This document shows, one piece after another, positions 1 to 5,299 of a stretch of 6,413 nucleotides of DNA (its first letter is position 1; the number at the start of each line of letters is the position of its first letter). The DNA is taken from NCBI GenBank assembly GCA_913031525.1, contig CAJWGC010000064.1:1-6413 (forward strand), in the 5' to 3' direction. Position numbers and translations under genes: made by a program. The stretch is from an uncultured Acidimicrobiia bacterium (GTDB lineage Bacteria; Actinomycetota; Acidimicrobiia; Spongiisociales; UBA5794). The notes under the pieces are model-generated. The model was not told the origin of the DNA. It worked only from the letters and a program-made list of their open reading frames with translations, and ran no database searches.

Positions 1-494
1 AGCTGATGAGCTAGATCGGCCATGTCGTTGTTCTCATATCGGAATCTCTTTGCTTTGCACAGACGAACTCCGTCGATAATTGAAGCGTGATTGAGAGAGT
101 CGGAAATGACCGCGTCCTCCTCGCCAAGGATCGTCTCAAACAAGCCAGCGTTGGCGTCAAAGCAGGAGGAATACAAGATCGTATCGTCGGTTCCAAGGAA
201 GCTACTGATCTCTGTTTCTAATTCCTTGTGAACATCCTGAGTACCGCAAATAAATCGAACCGATGACATCCCGTAGCCATAACGTGAAGTAGCTTGAGCC
301 GCCGCTTCAACGAGTGCTGGATGGTTGGCCAACCCGAGATAATTATTAGCGCAGAAATTAATCACCTCTCGACCATCTTCAAGGGTGATAACAGCTTGCT
401 GCGGAGAAGCGATCGTTCGTTCCTCCTTGAAGAGGCCCGCGCCCCGCAAGGCATCAGTTTCATCAGCAAGGTATTCAAGAAATTGTTGGTTCAC
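1..494 (-). CDS. kbl: Glycine C-acetyltransferase (2-amino-3-ketobutyrate CoA ligase), N-terminal part, runs off the left edge
   Basis: This PLP enzyme of the alpha-oxoamine synthase family converts 2-amino-3-ketobutyrate and CoA to glycine and acetyl-CoA, the second step of threonine breakdown after threonine dehydrogenase; it is cytosolic. Only 164 codons are present, out of about 400 for the family. They match E. coli Kbl closely from memory: GLFKEER (20-26), INFCANNYLGLANHP (45-59), SVRFICGTQDVHKELE (78-93), YSSCFDAN (108-115) and SDSLNHASIIDGVRLCKAKR (131-150). Cys111, Phe112 and His136 are the PLP-contacting positions known in E. coli Kbl; the Schiff-base lysine lies outside the window. 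The start is a GTG at 494 with AGGGGAG upstream, and an in-frame TAG at 506-504 excludes a longer form. The gene follows the aminotransferase after 43 bp on the same strand and is probably co-transcribed with it. A tdh gene may lie beyond the edge, but that cannot be seen. Confidence 0.95.
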   Translation of the reverse strand, partial: MNQQFLEYLADETDALRGAGLFKEERTIASPQQAVITLEDGREVINFCANNYLGLANHPALVEAAAQATSRYGYGMSSVRFICGTQDVHKELETEISSFLGTDDTILYSSCFDANAGLFETILGEEDAVISDSLNHASIIDGVRLCKAKRFRYENNDMADLAHQ

Positions 495-498
495 AGAA

Positions 499-505
499 CT
501 CCCCT
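499..505 (-). promoter_or_regulatory. Ribosome binding site fixing the GTG start of kbl
   Basis: AGGGGAG on the minus strand ends 4 nt before the GTG at 494. The in-frame stop just upstream leaves no other start, so this Shine-Dalgarno supports GTG initiation. Confidence 0.8.
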
Positions 506-537
506 ACGAACAAGCCTATCTCAAGAAAAATTTCGAT

Positions 538-1899
538 TCATGAGCCGTCCGTATTCCATAACGGACCAGACTGGCTAATTGAATCGGCCAATGCAATCAC
601 ACCTTGCTCGAGATCAGCTTCGCTGATGGTAAGCGCCGGGGCAATCGTGGTTACATCGCTGACCACGGAATTGTTGTGATGCATTGTTCGAGAAAGAAAA
701 CCTCGGCTCCACATGGCTTTCGTGATCGCTGCCGAGATGCCGGATACGGCCGAGAAACGACCCTGAGGGTTATCCGCAGGAACGTATTCAAGGCCGCGGA
801 AAAGTCCCATACCTCTCACGTCACCTACCCAAGGCAAGCCCGATAGATAATCAGTAAGCCAGACCTCAAGTAGCTCGCCTTTTCGAGCGGATCCTTCGAT
901 CAGGTCGTTCTGTTCGATGATGTCAAGAATGGCTATTCCGATAGCACAAGCCTGCGCACTACCACTGTACGTATGGACTTCGGCCATCTTGCGATTCTCC
1001 GCGCCAATAGTCTCAGCAATGAAATCGCGGACCAAAGTCGCTCCAAGTGCAACGTAGCCGCCACCCAGTCCTTTCGACAACGTTGTGATGTCAGCGGACA
1101 CGTCCCAGTGATCCAAGCAAAGAAATCGTCCCGTACGCCCCATCCCAGTAAGAACCTCGTCAACGATGAAGACCACCCCATAGCGATCGCAAATCTCCCT
1201 CACTCGCATCCAGTAACCAGGGGGAGGCACAGCCATACCGGTGGAAAGAGCTATCGGCTCTGCGATAAAAGCTGCTACCGACTCCGGACCTTCGCTTTCA
1301 ATCGCGACAACGAGCGCATTAGCAGCTTGAATGGCAACTTCTTCAGCTGATAGACCTCGATATGGGCCCCGGAATGAAACGGGAGCCATCACCTTACGCG
1401 AGCCAAAAAGGTATGGCTCGTAGTCACGATTGATGTCCCATCTACCCGTCATGGATAACGCCGCGGCGGTTGCTCCGTGATAACTGGGGTAAAGGCTGAT
1501 GATTTTCCATCGATCGGGTTCACCCCGGGCCAGGTGATATTGCCGGGTGATACGCATTGCGATCTCGTTTGCTTCGCTTCCTCCGGAACTAAATACCACA
1601 CGATCGATGCCCTCAGGCGCCAGCGAGGTAAGACGGTATGCGAGTTCTTCCTGCGCAGGGGTAGTAGCACCTGTGGTATGCGCATATGAGATCTTCCCGA
1701 CTTGATCAACCATTGCCTTTGCCACCGCGTCGCTTCCCTGTCCAATGATTGCTGCTCCTGAAATCCCACTCGTCAGGTCGATAAGCTCTGTTCCTTCTGC
1801 ATCTCGTATGCGGTAGCCGTCAGCATGAACGAACACGGGATACTCATCGTTGGGACTTCGATAGAAGATGGCAGAGGGTCGAACAGTTGAATCAGTCAC
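538..1899 (-). CDS. Class III PLP-dependent aminotransferase
   Basis: This 453-residue protein is a full-length fold-type I, class III aminotransferase (omega-aminotransferase/GABA-aminotransferase group) that moves an amino group from a substrate to a keto acid in the cytosol. Visible family motifs are the phosphate-binding SSGGSEANE (104-112), SYHGAT (139-144) with the cofactor-stacking aromatic position at Tyr140, AEPI (213-216), IVDEVLTGMGRTGRF (245-259) with Asp247 for the pyridine nitrogen, SKGLGGGY (275-282) with Lys276 as Schiff-base lysine, and HTYSGS (309-314) with Thr310. The C-terminal segment before APALTIS (420-426) has no arginine where many relatives carry one for the substrate alpha-carboxylate, which hints at an omega-amine or beta-/gamma-amino acid substrate (inference). 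The GTG start at 1899 overlaps the stop of the amidohydrolase as GTGA and has GGAG 5 nt upstream, so the two are translationally coupled. The exact substrate cannot be read from sequence. Confidence 0.93.
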   Translation of the reverse strand: MTDSTVRPSAIFYRSPNDEYPVFVHADGYRIRDAEGTELIDLTSGISGAAIIGQGSDAVAKAMVDQVGKISYAHTTGATTPAQEELAYRLTSLAPEGIDRVVFSSGGSEANEIAMRITRQYHLARGEPDRWKIISLYPSYHGATAAALSMTGRWDINRDYEPYLFGSRKVMAPVSFRGPYRGLSAEEVAIQAANALVVAIESEGPESVAAFIAEPIALSTGMAVPPPGYWMRVREICDRYGVVFIVDEVLTGMGRTGRFLCLDHWDVSADITTLSKGLGGGYVALGATLVRDFIAETIGAENRKMAEVHTYSGSAQACAIGIAILDIIEQNDLIEGSARKGELLEVWLTDYLSGLPWVGDVRGMGLFRGLEYVPADNPQGRFSAVSGISAAITKAMWSRGFLSRTMHHNNSVVSDVTTIAPALTISEADLEQGVIALADSISQSGPLWNTDGS

Positions 1900-3059
1900 G
1901 AAATCTCCGCTTGGTCTCGCTTCGAGATCAATTCGGAACGCAGAGAATCATCGGTGGCTGCGTCAATTGCTGTCCAAGCCAATGCTTTCGCTCCATCGAT
2001 TACTGCCTGATCAGCAGCCGGTCCAGCAGCAGCATCAGCAAACCCCGGCTGATGATTGACCGCCGGAAGCGAACCTATTCCTATGAACGGATGCAGCGAT
2101 GGGACCTCCAGCGACACATTCCCCATATCAGTAGAAACCGGCGGTACAGCGCTACCGTAAAATGAACGACCAAGCTCAATCGCGTTCTTCTTATAGGCAC
2201 GACCTAGCCCGGTATGATGATCTAGATGAGCATAGGTAGGTGTCGGTCTGTCAATATTCAGCGCCGCGCCCGCTGCTAGCGCTCCGGCTTCGAAACAAGC
2301 TACGACCCGGTCTCGAACACCCTCGATAAGATCAAAGTGGGGCGTCCGAACCATGTATGACGCCTCAGCAAAAGCCGGCACAATGTTGGCAGCAGATCCA
2401 GCTTCCTGCACGATGCCATGAACCCTTGCCGAATTCGGTAGATGCTGCCGAAGTAACCCGATACCGACTTGAGCGACCACCATGGCATCGGCCGCATTGA
2501 TACCCTCTTCCGGAAACGCCGAAGCATGGGCTTCTCTACCTTCGTACTGCACCGTCATCCAATCTAGGGCGAGCACCGGAGGATCCAGTACATCGTAAGG
2601 GGCTGGGTGCACCATCATCGCCGCATGCGCCGCTGAGAACGCTCCCGCTTCAAGCAAAGCGATCTTCCCTCCGCCGCTCTCCTCAGCGGGGGTTCCCATG
2701 AGTACTACCTGTAGACCAAGATCGTCGGCTATCTCGGCGAGGCCAAGCGCAGCGCCAACTGAAGCCGACGCGATCACATTGTGACCACATGCATGCCCAA
2801 TACCTGGAAGCGCATCGTATTCGGCGCATATCACCATCTGGAGAGGGCCTTCGCCGCGACTTGCCCATATTGCTGTAGGCAGTTCGGCATATCCAACCTC
2901 AACCTCAAAGCCATTTCCTGCAAGGAGCGCCGCCACCTTTGTAGCGGCATGGTGCTCCTCAAAAGCCGTTTCCGGATCTGCGTGGATCTCGTGACTGAGA
3001 TCAATAAGGTATTGGACCGACTCGTCGACGGTTTTGGCCGCAGTCTCCTTTGGGTTCAT
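1896..3059 (-). CDS. M20 family metallo-amidohydrolase, ACY1L2/PM20D2-like
   Basis: This 387-residue zinc amidohydrolase is predicted to split an amide or dipeptide bond in the cytosol. It shows the M20 ligand set: CAEYDALPGIGHACGHN (78-94) with Cys91 and His93, MGTPAEESGGGK (121-132) with the Glu126/Glu127 catalytic and metal pair, His151 in VHPAP, STDMGNVS (309-316) and NHQPGF (335-340) with the late His336. A dimerisation (lid) domain falls in the middle, around REAHASAFPEEG (175-186). The MGTPAEE and STDMGNVS forms are those I associate with the ACY1L2/PM20D2 branch, whose animal member cleaves beta-alanyl and gamma-aminobutyryl dipeptides; p-aminobenzoyl-glutamate or N-acyl amino acid hydrolase activity is the alternative. 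I chose ATG at 3059 because GGAG lies 5 nt upstream. A TTG at 3101 would add 14 residues but has no comparable site. The stop overlaps the aminotransferase start by 4 nt. No signal peptide is seen. Confidence 0.92.
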   Translation of the reverse strand: MNPKETAAKTVDESVQYLIDLSHEIHADPETAFEEHHAATKVAALLAGNGFEVEVGYAELPTAIWASRGEGPLQMVICAEYDALPGIGHACGHNVIASASVGAALGLAEIADDLGLQVVLMGTPAEESGGGKIALLEAGAFSAAHAAMMVHPAPYDVLDPPVLALDWMTVQYEGREAHASAFPEEGINAADAMVVAQVGIGLLRQHLPNSARVHGIVQEAGSAANIVPAFAEASYMVRTPHFDLIEGVRDRVVACFEAGALAAGAALNIDRPTPTYAHLDHHTGLGRAYKKNAIELGRSFYGSAVPPVSTDMGNVSLEVPSLHPFIGIGSLPAVNHQPGFADAAAGPAADQAVIDGAKALAWTAIDAATDDSLRSELISKRDQAEIS

Positions 3060-3169
3060 TTTTGCTCCATGGTTAAGACCATGTGATTGTATGCATTCCA
3101 AAATGGCTGCAGAAAATAACTTCGCAACTTCGCGCGCGAGCTCTCCGAATGCATCACCTCTGCGAGCAC
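3056..3169 (-). CDS. Short unrecognised ORF, possible gene remnant
   Basis: An open frame of 37 codons could start at GTG 3169, GTG 3157 or ATG 3154 and ends at TGA 3058-3056. Its stop overlaps the amidohydrolase ATG as ATGA, the same coupling style as elsewhere in the window. The C-terminal half is rich in aromatic residues (SYFLQPFWNAYNHMV) and looks protein-like rather than random. No start has a convincing Shine-Dalgarno at normal spacing, and an in-frame TAG lies upstream near 3190, so the frame does not extend through the acyl-CoA dehydrogenase relic. It may be the tail of a lost gene, a leader-like coupling ORF, or chance. I recognise no family. Confidence that it is translated is low. 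Confidence 0.25.
   Translation of the reverse strand: MLAEVMHSESSRAKLRSYFLQPFWNAYNHMVLTMEQK
3065..3068 (-). promoter_or_regulatory. Ribosome binding site that decides the amidohydrolase start
   Basis: GGAG on the minus strand sits 5 nt before ATG at 3059 (GGAGCAAAAATG). It favours this start over the upstream TTG at 3101. Confidence 0.7.
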
Positions 3170-3173
3170 CTCA

Positions 3174-3372
3174 TCAAATTCCAAGCCGCTCGGCTAATTC
3201 GACTCGCCAATGCGCCGAGTCACCTAGCATGAGCTGGGAGGATTTCGCTCGCTTGAAATAAAGATGAGCATCGTGCCCCCAAGTGAATCCGGTCCATAGG
3301 CGACCCCGCTTCGAGGAATCGGCGCACTGCGTCACTTAGAATTTCTTGATCCGCTGTGAAAGAAAAATTCAT
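3174..3372 (-). pseudogene. Collapsed acyl-CoA dehydrogenase relic with a large internal deletion and frameshift
   Basis: From ATG 3372, with GAGGGA 8 nt upstream, the frame reads MNFSFTADQEILSDAVRRF and on to Ser24-Pro25, which is a typical acyl-CoA dehydrogenase N-terminus. From 3293, in the +1 frame, the sequence reads TGFTWGHDAHLYFKRAKSS and then QLMLGDSAHWRVELAERLGI, ending at TGA 3176-3174 followed at once by a second TGA. That is a typical C-terminus of the same family (compare GFTWE-H-LYLKRA). The junction falls between about 3300 and 3294. Roughly 300 residues, including the FAD-binding core and the RKQFG segment, are missing, so no working enzyme can be made. If read straight from the ATG the N-terminal frame ends at 3220 after 50 residues. 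The C-terminal part differs from that of the intact copy at 5300-6367, so it comes from a different paralog. An assembly error is the main alternative to a real deletion. Confidence 0.8.
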
Positions 3373-3638
3373 ATCAGCTGTCCCTCACAATCGGTCGACG
3401 GAACAAGCCGTAATCTTCCTATCAACAACGTGGGCCCTTTCGAAGGGATTGGAGAGCACGAGCACTCTGGCATGATTCGCTGCGATATCAGACTCCTTGC
3501 CGCCGCAGCGACCGCCGCGACTTTCTCATTCCAGCTCGACGACAACAATGAAAGCGTACAAGCTGTCGTACATTCTCCTTGCGTCGATTATGGCAGTCCA
3601 TCGTTTCGAAAGAGAGCGAGTCTCAGTAAAGTCCGCGC
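3373..3638. other. Divergent intergenic region without a recognisable gene
   Basis: This 266-bp stretch separates the minus-strand string from the plus-strand DUF35/thiolase pair. Together with 3060-3372 it makes about 580 bp without an intact gene. On the minus strand one frame stays open from a TAA near 3592 to a TGA at 3371-3369 that overlaps the relic's ATG as ATGA; its last residues are RLRLVPSTDCEGQLI. It lacks a good start and resembles nothing I know, but the overlap suggests it could be the tail of another decayed gene. A tandem GAGCAC pair lies at 3454-3465 and a small inverted repeat CCCTT-TCG-AAGGG at 3435-3447; neither is strong enough to call an operator. The plus-strand promoter candidate sits at its right end. 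Confidence 0.5.
3604..3632 (+). promoter_or_regulatory. Candidate promoter giving a leaderless DUF35 mRNA
   Basis: TAAAGT at 3627-3632 fits the TANNNT -10 form. Its last base lies at -7 if the A of the ATG at 3639 is the transcription start. A weak -35 match, TTTCGA, lies at 3604-3609 with a 17-nt spacer. The gene has no clear Shine-Dalgarno, and an in-frame TAA at 3627-3629 prevents an upstream start. Together these suggest a leaderless transcript, common in actinobacteria. The prediction is from sequence alone. Confidence 0.4.
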
Positions 3639-4091
3639 ATGAGTAAAGACACCTCGACGACAACAAACCGCCACATAATCGCCGACGCCTTTGTAACATC
3701 GTCCGGGAAAGCCCAGCTGATCGGCAGCAGGTGCTCACGTTGCGAAACGTACACATTCCCGAAAAGCTTTACGTGCCCCAATCCTGTATGCGATGGCAGC
3801 GATATCGCAACAGCGGAGCTCTCTCATAAAGGACGTCTGGCGAGTTTTACGATCATCCATTACCCGCCGCCGCCGCCATATGTTGCCCCCGACCCATTCG
3901 AACCCTTCGCTATTGGTGCGGTTTCCTTCGCCGAAGGTATTCAAATCATCGGCCCCATGACAGACTGTGATCCCTGGGATCTGACAATGGGGATGGAAAT
4001 CGAGACCGTTGTAGAGCCCTATTACACAACCCGAGACGGAGTATCCGTGATCGGATGGAAGTTTCGCCCCGTATCTGAGGAAAGAGAATGA
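3639..4091 (+). CDS. DUF35 zinc-ribbon/OB-fold protein, probable partner of the thiolase
   Basis: This 150-residue protein has the DUF35 plan: an N-terminal helix region, a rubredoxin-like zinc ribbon with Cys32, Cys35, Cys46 and Cys51 (RCSRCETYTFPKSFTCPNPVC), and an OB-fold barrel from about residue 60 to 143. A five-proline run at 76-80 follows the strand FTIIHY, in the place where the family has its Pro-rich loop. Such proteins are known as accessory subunits of SCP2-type thiolases and aldolases: the DUF35 domain of ChsH2 binds the aldolase Ltp2 in steroid side-chain degradation, and archaeal HMG-CoA synthase/acetoacetyl-CoA thiolase complexes contain one. Here it is stand-alone, without the fused MaoC-type hydratase domain of ChsH2. 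It overlaps the thiolase gene by 4 nt (ATGA), which fits a stoichiometric complex. ATG 3639 is the only reasonable start; a leaderless message is likely. Confidence 0.9.
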   Translation: MSKDTSTTTNRHIIADAFVTSSGKAQLIGSRCSRCETYTFPKSFTCPNPVCDGSDIATAELSHKGRLASFTIIHYPPPPPYVAPDPFEPFAIGAVSFAEGIQIIGPMTDCDPWDLTMGMEIETVVEPYYTTRDGVSVIGWKFRPVSEERE

Positions 4092-5281
4092 GAGACGTCG
4101 CTATCGCCGGCGTCGGGTTACATCCCTGGGGAAAATTCCCTAATAAAAGCTGGGTACAGATGGGTGCTGAAGTCGCAGTAGAGGCTGTGGCGGACGCCGG
4201 ACTTCAGTGGATCGACATTCAGGCCATGGTTGCTGGATCGATGCAATGGGGTGGGAGCACCGGCATGAGAGCAGGAAATACGCTTGCCGCCGCTCTCGGC
4301 GAAACTGGAATCCCGATCGCAAACATCAATAACGCTTGCGCTTCCGGAGGCTCGGTACTCCGCAGCGCCTGGCTGATGATTGCCGCTGGGATACACGATG
4401 TTGTGCTTGCCATTGGAACCGATAAGTCGCCGAAAGGTTTCTTTCCTAGCGTACCCATTCTCTCTGAAGAACCAGATGAGCCAGTCGATATGCTTCGGTG
4501 GTATTTGGGACTCCCCAATCCGGGTTACTGGGCTCTCGAGATGAAGAAAAGAATGGCTACCCATGGTTCCACTGAAGAGCATCTGGCCAAGGTAAAGGTC
4601 AAAAACTCTCGTCACGGTTCACTTAACCCGTATGCGCGATATCGCAAAACCTTTACCATCGAAGAAGTTCTGGCATCGCCGATGGTCTGCGACCCGTTAC
4701 GGTTGTATGAGATATGCGCTACAAGCGATGGAGCTGCTTCGGTGTTGCTGACATCGGTGGATTACGCAAAACGCAGCAGCATCCCAATGGTCAAGCTCGC
4801 AGCGTGCTCCTTGTCTAGCGGTCAGTTCGGTGATCCAACGATGAGGATTCCGTTGCTGAGCGCCGTATCTGATGAAAGGGCTACAGCACCGCTTCTTTCC
4901 GAGAGCAAAATCGCTGCCGAAATGGCTTATACGCAGTCAGGATTGGGCCCAGAAGACATCGACTTCGTCGAACTACCAGACAACAGCTCATGGCACGAGC
5001 TTCAGTATCTCGAAACAATGGGATTTTGCGAACCAGGCGAGTCCGAAAAACTGCTCGATGACGGAGTGACCAGCCTTGGCGGAGATTTACCCGTTTGCCC
5101 CAGCGGAGGTTTCTCTTCCTTCGGCGAGGCGACAATGGCGCAAGGACTGCTACAAGTCGTCGAGGCCACGTGGCAATTACGCGGTACTGCTGGGGACCGA
5201 CAGGTTGAAGGAGCTCAGATTGCAATGACGGAAGTCTACGGAGCCCAGGCCAACAACTCAGCTTGCATCCTCACAACTTGA
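4088..5281 (+). CDS. SCP2-type thiolase-fold protein (lipid-transfer protein/Ltp-like) with altered catalytic motifs
   Basis: This 397-residue protein has the two-lobed thiolase layout. It keeps the nucleophile motif NNACASGG (81-88, Cys84), RHGSLNPYARY (175-185), the SCP2-type MVCDPLRLYEICATSDGAAS (199-218), METMGFCEPGES-like text at 308-319 (LETMGFCEPGES), CPSGGFSSFGEA (337-348) and WQLRGTAGDRQVEGA (362-376). Aligned by eye with SCP2 thiolase, the HDCF motif reads PDNS (297-300) and the GHP motif reads GEA (346-348), so both catalytic histidines are gone; the C-terminal glycine-rich CxG-type loop reads YGAQANNSACIL. Ordinary Claisen thiolase activity is therefore doubtful. A retro-aldolase role like that of Ltp2, or an acyl-CoA-binding role, is possible. 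ATG 4088 overlaps the DUF35 stop and has GAGG 7 nt upstream. The pair is likely co-translated and forms a complex. It ends 18 bp from the convergent dehydrogenase. Confidence 0.88.
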   Translation: MRDVAIAGVGLHPWGKFPNKSWVQMGAEVAVEAVADAGLQWIDIQAMVAGSMQWGGSTGMRAGNTLAAALGETGIPIANINNACASGGSVLRSAWLMIAAGIHDVVLAIGTDKSPKGFFPSVPILSEEPDEPVDMLRWYLGLPNPGYWALEMKKRMATHGSTEEHLAKVKVKNSRHGSLNPYARYRKTFTIEEVLASPMVCDPLRLYEICATSDGAASVLLTSVDYAKRSSIPMVKLAACSLSSGQFGDPTMRIPLLSAVSDERATAPLLSESKIAAEMAYTQSGLGPEDIDFVELPDNSSWHELQYLETMGFCEPGESEKLLDDGVTSLGGDLPVCPSGGFSSFGEATMAQGLLQVVEATWQLRGTAGDRQVEGAQIAMTEVYGAQANNSACILTT

Positions 5282-5299
5282 CACATCCACAGATTCTGG

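Noticed and set aside
294..578. 94-codon plus-strand frame at the left end
   Set aside because: It runs antisense over the start of kbl, whose minus-strand translation matches E. coli Kbl closely, so this frame is not a gene.
3060..3101. Longer amidohydrolase starting at TTG 3101
   Set aside because: The extra 14 residues have no family support, and ATG 3059 has a well-placed GGAG.
3435..3447. Inverted repeat CCCTT-TCG-AAGGG as a regulator site or terminator
   Set aside because: The stem is 5 bp with a 3-nt loop and no T-run; it is not placed at a clear promoter element.
3454..3465. Tandem GAGCAC repeat as a possible operator or repeat array
   Set aside because: Only two 6-bp copies are present, too little to distinguish from chance.
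3346..3642. 98-codon plus-strand frame in the divergent region
   Set aside because: It begins antisense to the relic's conserved N-terminus, has no good ribosome binding site or recognisable family, and runs through the promoter candidate of the DUF35 gene.
3526..3756. 76-codon minus-strand frame opposite the DUF35 start
   Set aside because: Half of it is antisense to the conserved zinc ribbon of the DUF35 gene, and no start signal or family is visible.
4118..4615. 165-residue open frame on the minus strand inside the thiolase gene
   Set aside because: It lies wholly opposite a well-supported coding sequence with thiolase motifs and encodes no recognisable domain; it is a shadow frame.
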